In this document: positions 35,164-43,251 of the stretch, in pieces
How the letters are laid out: each line of letters starts with the position of its first letter
Position numbering within the stretch: position 1 is the stretch's first letter
Origin: DASUPK01 sp963736685
Lineage (GTDB): Bacteria; Actinomycetota; Thermoleophilia; Solirubrobacterales; 70-9
Assembly (NCBI GenBank): GCA_963736685.1
Contig: CAVTPZ010000036.1
Location: 52,712-116,711, forward strand
Direction: 5' to 3'
Length of the DNA: 64,000 nt
Translations under genes and position numbers: made by a program
Notes under the pieces: generated by a model
What the model was told of the DNA's origin: nothing
Database searches by the model: none
The model's input: the letters and a program-made list of their open reading frames with translations, nothing else

Positions 35164-36678
35164 TCAGGCCGTCCCGCCGGCAGGCTGTCTCGGACCACCC
35201 CTACGACCCTTGATGATCCCGGAGATGAGCTCGAGATCGCCCGGGAACACGGTGCGCTCGAAGGCGAGCAGCACGACGATGTAGAGCAGGGTCGCGACGA
35301 TCGCGGAGGGGAGGAAGGGCAGGCCGGTGAGCAACACGAAGGCCGCGAGCACGGCCCCACCGATCACCGGACCGGCCAGCGCCCGCGTCAAAGAGAAACC
35401 GCCGACGGCAGCATGGACGTGCCAGACGCTGTAGCCGGCGAGCAGCGTTCCGGAGACGATCGCCGCAAACGCCGCGCCGTTCGCGCCGTGGGGCGGAATC
35501 AGGAGCACGTTCAGGACCAGATTGAGCACCAGAACCACACCGATTCCGCGCGCGAACACCTCCGGACGGTGGCGGGCGATCAGCACCGAGCTCGCGTAGG
35601 CGTTGATCGCGTAGAGCACGGTCATCATCCCCAGCAGGCGCAGCGGAACGACCGCCTCCGCGAATCCGGACCCGTAGATCAGGTTGATCAGGGAGGGCGC
35701 GAAGACCACGTAGCCCACCCCGATCGGCAGGAGGAAGGCGGTGAGGAGCTTCAGGCCGACGGAGGTCCCGCGAGCGAGAAGCTTCGTGTCGTGCTGGTCC
35801 TGGCGCGCCAGCCACGGGAGCATCGCGGCGCCGAACGCCCACGGCACGAACATCGTGGCATCGATCAGACGGTAGGCGGCTCCGTAGTGCGCCACCTGCG
35901 CCTGGTCTCCATGGGTGAAGAAGGAGATCAGCGTCGCGTCGAGGCGCAGTAGAACGGTGAACATCAGGCTCGCAACCCCGATCGGGGCGGAGATCTTGAG
36001 CACCTTCGTGAACTGGGAGCGGTCGGGACGGAACTCCGGGCGAACGACCTTTCGCATGTAGAACCAGGTGACGAGGTATCCGACGATCGATCCTGCGAGG
36101 AAGACAAGAGAGGCCGCGATCAGTCCTCCCCCCTCCAGGAGCACGGCGATCCCCACCACCGCCGTGACGGTCCTCTGTGCGACGAGGCCAACCGCGCCGA
36201 CCTCCATCCGCTCGAATCCCTGGACCACAGCGTGCAGCGTCGCGCTCAGCATCTCGATCGCCACCCCGGCCCCGATCACGACCACCGCGATCCGCGTGGC
36301 CGAGTTGTACGGACCGATCAATGCGATCCCTGCCAGCAGGCCGATCAGGGCGCAGAGCATCGAGCCCTTCAGGACCATCACGGTGCTGAGCAGGGTGTGA
36401 ACCGACTCCTGATCCTTCGCGATCTCGCGAGTCATCAGCGCATCCATCCCGAACCCCGCCGCGATCAGGACCACCGAGCTCAGCGAGAGGGCGAAGATGA
36501 AGCTGCCGAAGTCGTCGGCGCCGAGCTCGCGGGCCATGACGGCGTAGAAGGCAAGCGAGCCGATCTTGGCGACGATCTCGGCGGCGCCCCGCGCGATGGT
36601 GTTGCGGGCGACGGTTCGCGAGGAGGTGAACTCGCCTGGCCCGGACTCCTCAGCAGCCGGCTTCTGCGTCCCGATCAA
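35164..36678 (-). CDS. Polysaccharide flippase (Wzx/MOP superfamily)
   Basis: 504 residues, about 12-14 TM helices, matching the MOP-superfamily flippase that moves lipid-linked repeat units across the membrane. N-terminal pattern: TVARNTIARGAAEIVAKIGSLAFYAVMARELGADDFGSFIFALSLSSV; later RLDATLISFFTHGDQAQVAHYGAAYRLID and LIYGSGFAEAVVPLRLLGMM are typical Polysacc_synt strands. TTG start at 36678 overlaps the stop of the preceding glycosyltransferase (TTGA). Intact within an otherwise frameshifted neighbourhood. Confidence 0.9.
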   Translation of the reverse strand: MIGTQKPAAEESGPGEFTSSRTVARNTIARGAAEIVAKIGSLAFYAVMARELGADDFGSFIFALSLSSVVLIAAGFGMDALMTREIAKDQESVHTLLSTVMVLKGSMLCALIGLLAGIALIGPYNSATRIAVVVIGAGVAIEMLSATLHAVVQGFERMEVGAVGLVAQRTVTAVVGIAVLLEGGGLIAASLVFLAGSIVGYLVTWFYMRKVVRPEFRPDRSQFTKVLKISAPIGVASLMFTVLLRLDATLISFFTHGDQAQVAHYGAAYRLIDATMFVPWAFGAAMLPWLARQDQHDTKLLARGTSVGLKLLTAFLLPIGVGYVVFAPSLINLIYGSGFAEAVVPLRLLGMMTVLYAINAYASSVLIARHRPEVFARGIGVVLVLNLVLNVLLIPPHGANGAAFAAIVSGTLLAGYSVWHVHAAVGGFSLTRALAGPVIGGAVLAAFVLLTGLPFLPSAIVATLLYIVVLLAFERTVFPGDLELISGIIKGRRGGPRQPAGGTA

Positions 36679-38704
36679 CGCTTCAGCGTCCAGAGGCCGG
36701 TGCGATCGAGGAAGTCCTTGATCGCGGACTCTCCGGGGAACCTCGGCCTCCCGCCATATACGAGCGGATAGAGCGTCTTGCGGGGAAAGCTCATGTCCGA
36801 CTCCCGCCTAGCCGATCTGAGGTTCCCGAAGAGCTTCGGATGCCGGGCCCGCAGGGCCCTGTAGACCCTCGGGTGGCCGGAGCGAAGCTGGCCGCCCAGC
36901 CTGCCCCCGTGCACCCGCCGTTTGAAGGTCAGCGTCTTCGGGCCCATGTGGACCCCCTGGTAGCCGCGCCTCCGCCAGGGTCATCCAGAGGTCCCAGTCC
37001 TCGTACATCCGCTCGGCCGTCCAGCCGCCCACCTGCTCGAGCGTCTCCCGTCGGAGCATCGAGAGCCCTGGGTACTCGTTCGTGTATGCCAGCCGATACG
37101 GGTCGAGATGAGCGGGTACCGCCCTGATCAGCTCCTTGCCGCCGAACTCGAGGTAGTCCCCGAACGCCAGGGCCGCACCCGGCGTCGAGTCAAGCCTGTC
37201 CGCCATGGACCCGAGAGCGCCGGGGACTGGACATGTCGTCGGAGTCCAGCGGAAACACGTACGGCGCCGTGGTCGCGTTCACCCCGGTCATCCGGGCGCC
37301 GCTCAGTCCGCGGTTCTGCTCGTGCCGCAGCACGCGAACACCCTCGGCCTCGAGCGCGTCGATCTCGGCATGTGTGGCGGGGTCCGTCGACGCGTCGTCC
37401 ACGACGACGAGCTCGATGGGTTCGTCCTCCTTCACCGATTCAACCGCCTGTCTGACGAACTCCCCGTCGTTGAAGCAGGGAATCACCACCGCGATCCGGG
37501 GCGCATCTCCGTCGCCGTTGCGAGCGGCCACGGAATCCTCGAATTGGAACACGGGCCGGGCCTCGTTCGCCGCCACCAGCTCCGCGTAGAGATCCTCGAG
37601 CTTCGAGGCCAGCTGATCGACGGTGAACGATTCCTCCACCCTTCGATGAGCGACCTCGCCGACCCTCCCCGCCAACACTGGGTCGAGCAGGTAGGGAGCG
37701 AGCGCATCCGCGTACCCGGTCGGACTGCCATCCGATACCAGCGTGCCGCCGTCCCCGACGATCTCCTGGATGCCGTCCTCCCGCGGAGCCACCACCGGCC
37801 GGGTGTGGTTCATGCCCTCGAGCAATGTCAGGGGTGTTCCCTCCGCGGCTCGTCCTGGGACCAGCGAGCGGCTGGCAAGCGCAACCACCCTGGACTCCCG
37901 GTAGACGGCATCGAGGTCGTCGACCCAGCCCCGCAGCCTCACCCGTTCCCCGAGCGAGAGCTTCTCGATCAGTCCCCTCAACCGGCTGGCATAGTGCGGC
38001 GACTTCGGATTCGGCGGCCCGACCACGTCCAGCTCGGCATGGATTCCCCGTCGGCGCAGCACGTCGATCGCCTGGATCAGCGTCGCGATTCCCTTTTTGG
38101 GGTCCACTCGGCCGACGCACACCACCCGGGGGGGCGTCTCGGATATGCCGTTGTCCGGCGCCAGGAGCGGGACGCCCGGGTAGATGACGGAGACGCGGTC
38201 ACTCAGGTCTGCGGGAAAGTGTGCGGCGACCGCCTCGGAGACGCAGACGATCCGGTCGCAGCGAGGGCCGATCACCCTTGGCGCCCACCAATCGAAATCG
38301 TGACCGTGCTTCATCCAGATCAGCGGCACACCAAGGTCGGGCGCCAGGAACATGCCGAAAAGGGCGGCCTTCGTCCCATTCGCATGGATCACCGAGATGC
38401 CCCGGTCGCGCAGGCCGGCAGCAAGGTTTCGGGCGGCAACAGGAAAGGCCGGAACGGAACGCTTGCCCGGCAGGGAATGGATCTCCGCACGAACCCCCAA
38501 GGCCTCGATCTCGCCGGCCAGGGAACCGCGCTGCAGCAGCAGCACGGAGGTGTCGAACCGGTCGTCCATGGACTCGAGAATCCGGATCAGGACGTTTTCC
38601 GACCCGCCCTTGCCCGCGAAGGGCTGGATGAAGAGCACCCGCGGCTTCGCGGGCGAACCCCGGGCAGGTGCCTCTGGGGGACTGCTTGTGGTCTTCGCCC
38701 CCAT
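36675..38704 (-). pseudogene. GT4-GT2 two-domain glycosyltransferase, two frameshifts
   Basis: From ATG 38704 the first frame runs 504 residues: a GT4 domain (PRVLFIQPFAGKGGSENVLIRILESM, DRIVCVSEAVAAHFP, CVGRVDPKKGIATLIQAI, EGTPLTLLEGMNHTRPVVAPREDG) and then the start of a GT2 domain (RIAVVIPCFNDGEFVRQAVESV, VVVDDASTDPAT, PYVFPLDSDDM). A shift near 37210 leads to ADRLDSTPGAALAFGDYLEFGG and GLSMLRRETLEQVGGWTAERMYEDWDLWMTLAE; another near 36965 leads to YQGVHMGPKTLTFKRRVHGG and a basic tail to 36675. Joined, it would be about 675 residues with two transferase domains. If the shifts are real, only the GT4 half is made. Confidence 0.8.
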
Positions 38705-38758
38705 CGCCCGGCGATCGTAGCCGAGGCAGCAGCGGTCCCATGATGGACCGCGACCGCC

Positions 38759-39022
38759 TCAGAGACCCCCGGTTCCGCCCGGTGTCGTCTTGGTGGTGGC
38801 GCCCGGCGCGGGCGTGCCACCGCTCTGGCTCGTGGTGGTCTGCTGCGTCGTCGTCTCGGACGTGGTGGTGGGCGATGTGGTCGCCGTCGTGGTCGACTCG
38901 ATCGGGACGGTCGTGCCTGAGTTGTCTTCGTTGTTGTCCCCGATCACGATGATCAGGCCGACGGCGAGCCCGATCACCAGCGCGACGAGGATTCCGATCG
39001 TCCAGCGGGCCCGGGTGGTCAT
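38759..39022 (-). CDS. Small membrane protein with Thr-rich extracellular tail
   Basis: 87 residues: basic N-terminus MTTRARW, one TM span (TIGILVALVIGLAVGLIIVIG, residues 8-28), then a low-complexity Thr/Ser/Gly/Pro tail (about 40% Thr). The tail is likely outside the cell and may be glycosylated. No family recognised. It lies between the EPS locus and argD, 54 bases from the former and 44 from the latter. Confidence 0.65.
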   Translation of the reverse strand: MTTRARWTIGILVALVIGLAVGLIIVIGDNNEDNSGTTVPIESTTTATTSPTTTSETTTQQTTTSQSGGTPAPGATTKTTPGGTGGL

Positions 39023-39066
39023 GCGGGCGATCCTAGCCGAGGAAGTGTTGCCGAACCGTGGCGATC

Positions 39067-40239
39067 CTAGTCAAGGGTTCGACGGAGAATGCCGAGTGCT
39101 TCGTCCACCTCGGGCTCGCCGATCGTCAGTGGCGGCAGGAATCGCAGCGTGTCCGCCCCGATCGGGTTGACGATCAGTCCTTCGGCCAATGCCCTCGATG
39201 CCGCCTCCCTTGCCTCGACGCCGTCCAGGCGCGCCCCGAGCATCAGCCCTCTGCCGCGAACCTCGCCGACCCGATCGATCTCCTGGAGGCCGGCTCGCAG
39301 CCTGGCGCCCAGGTCCCGCACCTGGCGCAGGAGCCCAGGGTCATCGATCACATCGAATGCGGCGAGCGATGCGGCTGAGATCAGCGGTCCGCCGGCGAAC
39401 GTCGAGCCGTGATCCCCACGCTCGAGCACCTCGGCCTCCTCGGCGCTCGTCACGCAGGCGCCGACCGGCAGCCCTCCCCCCAGCGCCTTGGCGGTCGCCA
39501 TCACGTCGGGCCTCACCGGCAGCTGCTCGTATGCCCAGAGCGAGCCGGTGCGGCCCATACCGGTCTGGATCTCGTCGAAGACCAGCAGGGCGCCTGTCGC
39601 ATCGCAGGCGTCCCGCGCGGCCACGATCACCTCGTCGGGGATGACATGCACGCCCGTCTCGCCCTGGATCGGCTCGAGCATCACGGCGGCCGTCCGCTCC
39701 CCGACCGCGGCCCGGAGCGCCTCCGGATCGTCCCGCGGCACCGCGCGGAAGCCGGGCAGGTACGGGGCGAAGCACTCATTCGCCGACAGCCCCGGCGTCG
39801 CGGAAAGCGATCCCATCGTGCGGCCATGGAAGGCGCCCTCCAGGACCACGATCTCCGGCTCCGCGATGCCCCGGCCGTGCGCATGCTTGCGGGCGAGCTT
39901 GATGGCGCATTCGTTTGCCTCCGTACCCGAGTTGCACAGGAAGGCGCGGCCGCCGAGACTCGACTCGCAGAGTCGCTGGGCCAGCCGCACACCGCCCTCG
40001 GTCAGATAGAGGTTCGAGGTGTGGGTGAGGACACCGACCTGCTCCCGCACGGCCTCGACCACGGCCGGATGGCAGTGGCCCACCGAGCAGACCGAGATGC
40101 CGGCGAGGAAATCCAGGTACTCCTTCCCGTCCGAATCCCAGACGCGCGCGCCCTCCCCGCGGACGAGCTCCACGGGCGCCCTCGGATAGGTCTGCATCAC
40201 CCAGCGGGACTCCAGCTCCTGAAGCTCCGCGAGCTTCAT
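39067..40239 (-). CDS. argD: Acetylornithine aminotransferase
   Basis: PLP enzyme converting N-acetylglutamate semialdehyde to N-acetylornithine. 390 residues from ATG 40239. Signatures: YLDFLAGISVCSVGHCHP, FLCNSGTEANECAIKLARKHA, FHGRTMGSLSATPG, VFDEIQTGMGRTGSLWAYE (DEIQTG) and TAKALGGGLPVGAC with the PLP Lys in TAKALGGG; GDHGSTFAGGPL follows. Last gene of the trmH-pheST-arg operon; its start overlaps the argB stop (ATGA). Confidence 0.95.
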   Translation of the reverse strand: MKLAELQELESRWVMQTYPRAPVELVRGEGARVWDSDGKEYLDFLAGISVCSVGHCHPAVVEAVREQVGVLTHTSNLYLTEGGVRLAQRLCESSLGGRAFLCNSGTEANECAIKLARKHAHGRGIAEPEIVVLEGAFHGRTMGSLSATPGLSANECFAPYLPGFRAVPRDDPEALRAAVGERTAAVMLEPIQGETGVHVIPDEVIVAARDACDATGALLVFDEIQTGMGRTGSLWAYEQLPVRPDVMATAKALGGGLPVGACVTSAEEAEVLERGDHGSTFAGGPLISAASLAAFDVIDDPGLLRQVRDLGARLRAGLQEIDRVGEVRGRGLMLGARLDGVEAREAASRALAEGLIVNPIGADTLRFLPPLTIGEPEVDEALGILRRTLD

Positions 40240-41075
40240 GCCGTGATCTTGGTGCCGATGCCCGCGTCGGTGAACAGCTCGAGCAACAGGGTGTGCGGGC
40301 GGCGGCCGTCGACGATGTGCGTCGCCTCCACCCCGCCGTCGATCGCGTCGACACAGGCCTGGAGCTTCGGGCGCATCCCGCCCTCGATCAGATCGAGCGC
40401 CGACCTGACCTCGTCTGCGGTGGCCTGTGAAATGCGGGACTCGGGGTCCTCCGGATCGCGCAGCCAGCCGTCGACGTCCGTCATGAAGATCGCCTTGTGG
40501 GCCGGCATGGCGGCGGCCACCTTCCCGGCCGCCTCGTCGGCGTTGACGTTGTAGGAAGCACCCTCGCGGTCCGTGCCCACCGATGCGATCACCGGGATGT
40601 AGTCCTCCGCGATGTGGTCGATCACGTCGACGTTGACGTTGGTGATCTCGCCGACGAAGCCGACGTCGGCGGATTGCCCCACCGGCCGAACCTCGAAGAG
40701 GGACCCGTCCTCGCCCCCGAGCCCGACTGCCGGTTGGCCATGCCGGTTGAGCCGGGTCAGGATGTCCGAGTTGATCTTGCCGAGCAGGACCATCTTCGCG
40801 ACCTCCACCGTCTCGGCGTCGGATACGCGCAGACCCTCCACGAACTTGACCTCCATGCCCATGCGCTCCATGTAGTGGGTGATCTCCGGCCCCCCGCCAT
40901 GAACGATCACGGGATTGAGGCCGACGTACTTCAGGAGGACGACGTCCCGCGCGAAGGCCTCGCGGAGCTCCTCGTCCCGCATCGCCGCGCCGCCGTACTT
41001 GATCACGATCGTGCGCCCGTGGAACTCCCTGATGTAGGGGAGCGCCTCGAGGAGAGTCTCGATCGAGCTGCTCAT
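40236..41075 (-). CDS. argB: Acetylglutamate kinase
   Basis: Phosphorylates N-acetylglutamate, the usual arginine-feedback point. 279 residues. The amino acid kinase fold shows TIVIKYGGAAM (Lys and GG loop), VIVHGGGPEITHYMERMG, GLRVSDAETVEVAKMVLLGKIN, YNVNADEAAGKVAAAM, DVDGWLRD and GGMRPKLQACVDAIDGGVEATHIVDGR. The N-terminal helix ETLLEALPYIREFHG is of the type found in arginine-sensitive enzymes. Overlaps argJ and argD by ATGA. Confidence 0.95.
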   Translation of the reverse strand: MSSSIETLLEALPYIREFHGRTIVIKYGGAAMRDEELREAFARDVVLLKYVGLNPVIVHGGGPEITHYMERMGMEVKFVEGLRVSDAETVEVAKMVLLGKINSDILTRLNRHGQPAVGLGGEDGSLFEVRPVGQSADVGFVGEITNVNVDVIDHIAEDYIPVIASVGTDREGASYNVNADEAAGKVAAAMPAHKAIFMTDVDGWLRDPEDPESRISQATADEVRSALDLIEGGMRPKLQACVDAIDGGVEATHIVDGRRPHTLLLELFTDAGIGTKITA

Positions 41076-42238
41076 GTCGTGTACTCCGCGTTGATGCGGA
41101 TGTAGTCATGGGTCAGGTCGCTGAAGTAGACGTGCGCGTCGGCCTTGCCGCGGCCCAGGTTGATCGAGAGCTCCGCCTCCGGCAGGTCCGCCGCCAGATC
41201 CCCGGCCTGGATCCGGTCAGGCCCGAGTTCCTCCAGCTCCTCGCCCGCCAGCGCCATGCCGGCGGCCTGTGCGATCCGGCCCCAATTCGAGTCGCGGCCG
41301 AAGAGGGCCGTCTTCACCAACGGCGAGTTGGCGATGGCTCGCGCCACCCGTTCGGCCTCCTCGGCGCTCTTCGCTCCGGTGACCTGCACGCGCCCGACGC
41401 GGGTCGCGCCCTCCCCGTCCGCAACGATCTCCAGCGCGAGCTGCAGCAGCACCGCCTCGAGCAGTCCCTGCGGCAGCACGGCGCCGGAGGCACCCGTCGC
41501 CTGGAGTAGCACCGTGTCGTTGGTGCTCATCTGCCCGTCGACCGTGATCCGCTCCATCGAATCGGCGAGGGCCGAGCGCAGGACCCGGTCTGGCTCCTGC
41601 ACCACGGCGTTCGTCTGCACGAAGCAGAGCATGGTCGCGAAGCCCGGCTCGATCATCCCGGCGCCCTTGGCCTGCGCCGAGACGGTCACCTCGCCCGCTC
41701 GAATCGAACAGCTCTTCTGACCCTTGTCCGTGGTCATGATCGCCCGGGCGAAGTCATCGCCGCTGGTCGGAGACAGTCTCTGGACGGCCTCCAGGACGCC
41801 GGCCCTGACGGCCTGGACGTCGAGGGGCACCCCGATGGTGCCCGTCTCCGCGACGGCCACGGACGCGGGGTCGACGCCAAGCGCCTCGGCCGCCGCGTCT
41901 CGCATGGCCAGCGCGTCTCGGTAGCCCTGATCGCCGGTGGCCGCATTGGCGTTGCCCGAGTTGACGGCGACCGCTCGCAGCGCGCCGGCGTCGCACTCCT
42001 GCCGGCAGACGCGGACGGGCGCGGCGGCGGCGGCGTTCCGGGTCAGGGCCAGGGCCGAGGACACCTCGTCGGCGTCGCAGGCCAGCACCCCGACGTCGGT
42101 GGCGCCGCCTCCCTTCAGGCCGCAGGCGACCCCCGCCGCCCGAAACCCGGGCGCGAGCTCGGCCGAATCGAGTTGCTCGAACTCGGGCGGCGGGGTCACC
42201 CAGCGCGAGCGAAAGAACGTCCGCGTTGCCGAGCTCAT
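41072..42238 (-). CDS. argJ: Bifunctional ornithine acetyltransferase / N-acetylglutamate synthase
   Basis: Recycles the acetyl group from acetylornithine to glutamate, giving a cyclic arginine pathway. 388 residues from ATG 42238. The self-cleavage site, usually Ala-Thr-Met-Leu, lies in KGAGMIEPGFATMLCFVQTNA, with Thr as the N-terminal nucleophile of the beta chain. Other signatures: NSGNANAATGDQGYRDA near residue 90, TGTIGVPLD near 133, FARAIMTTDK near 165, DGQMSTNDTVLLQATG and FGRDSNWGRI. Presence of argJ removes the need for argE and for a separate recycling enzyme. Confidence 0.95.
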   Translation of the reverse strand: MSSATRTFFRSRWVTPPPEFEQLDSAELAPGFRAAGVACGLKGGGATDVGVLACDADEVSSALALTRNAAAAAPVRVCRQECDAGALRAVAVNSGNANAATGDQGYRDALAMRDAAAEALGVDPASVAVAETGTIGVPLDVQAVRAGVLEAVQRLSPTSGDDFARAIMTTDKGQKSCSIRAGEVTVSAQAKGAGMIEPGFATMLCFVQTNAVVQEPDRVLRSALADSMERITVDGQMSTNDTVLLQATGASGAVLPQGLLEAVLLQLALEIVADGEGATRVGRVQVTGAKSAEEAERVARAIANSPLVKTALFGRDSNWGRIAQAAGMALAGEELEELGPDRIQAGDLAADLPEAELSINLGRGKADAHVYFSDLTHDYIRINAEYTT

Positions 42239-43251
42239 GAGATTCCCTCTGCCTCGGGGAGCCCGAGCATCAGGTTGAGGTTCTGGATCGCCTGCGATGC
42301 GGCGCCCTTCCAGAGGTTGTCGATCGAGGCGAAGGCGAGGGTCCGCCCAGAGGCCTCGTTGAGCGCCAGATGGATGCGGCAGACGTTGGTTCCGCGCACG
42401 CCGCTCACCCCCGGCGGCTCGGAGGTGACCTCGACGAAGGGTTCGTCTCCGTAGCGCTGCTCGTACAGGGAGAGCGTCCGGGCCGGGTCGACCGGCTCGG
42501 TCGTCCTGACGTAGCAGCTGACCAGCTCCCCCTGGTCGAACGGCATCAGGTGCGGGACGAAGGTCAGTCCGGCGAACCCGCCCGACGACCCGTTCCCGCC
42601 GGCCAGCTCCGCGAGCTCCTGTGCGATCTCCGGCGTGTGCCGATGGCCGGCGACCCTGTACGGCTTCGCGTCGTCGGTCTCCTTGATGACCGCCATCTCC
42701 TCCTCGGCCGCCCGTCCCGCGCCGGAGACACCGGACTTGGCATCGATCACGACGTCCTCGATCAGGCCCTCGGCGGCGAGCGGCGCCAGCGCCAGGATGC
42801 TGGCGGTCGGGTAGCACCCGGGATTGGCGACCAGACCCGCGCCGGCGATCTGCTCGCGGTGCAACTCGGTGAGCCCGTAGACCGCCTCGCCCAGCAGCTG
42901 CGGCGCCCCGTGCTCTCCGTACCACCGCCCGTATGTGTCGAGATCTTGGAGGCGGAAGTCGGCGGAGAGATCGACGACCTTCGTGCCCTGTTCGCGGAGC
43001 GCCGAGACGACCGGCGCCGCGGCGCCGTGTGGATACGCGACGATCGCGGCGTCAACTCCGGCTCCGTCCTCCGCCGCGGGCTCCTCGAGGACCAGGTCGA
43101 CGCCGTACTGCGGGTAGAGCTCCCTCAGCCTCTTGCCAGCGTCGGTCCGCGCGGTGACGCGGGCGAGCTCCAGGCTCGGATGCGTTCGAACGAGCTCCGC
43201 GGCAAGCGCCCCCGCGTAGCCGGAGGCTCCCGCCACCAGGACGCTATTCAC
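42235..43251 (-). CDS. argC: N-acetyl-gamma-glutamyl-phosphate reductase
   Basis: NADPH-dependent third step of arginine synthesis. 338 residues from GTG 43251. NADP-binding loop VLVAGASGYAGALAAELV; catalytic Cys in VANPGCYPTASILAL; KSGVSGAGR and AGHRHTPEIAQEL near the active site; NLWKGAASQAIQNLNLMLG is the conserved C-terminal sequence. The start overlaps the 3' end of pheT by 8 bases. Confidence 0.95.
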   Translation of the reverse strand: MNSVLVAGASGYAGALAAELVRTHPSLELARVTARTDAGKRLRELYPQYGVDLVLEEPAAEDGAGVDAAIVAYPHGAAAPVVSALREQGTKVVDLSADFRLQDLDTYGRWYGEHGAPQLLGEAVYGLTELHREQIAGAGLVANPGCYPTASILALAPLAAEGLIEDVVIDAKSGVSGAGRAAEEEMAVIKETDDAKPYRVAGHRHTPEIAQELAELAGGNGSSGGFAGLTFVPHLMPFDQGELVSCYVRTTEPVDPARTLSLYEQRYGDEPFVEVTSEPPGVSGVRGTNVCRIHLALNEASGRTLAFASIDNLWKGAASQAIQNLNLMLGLPEAEGIS

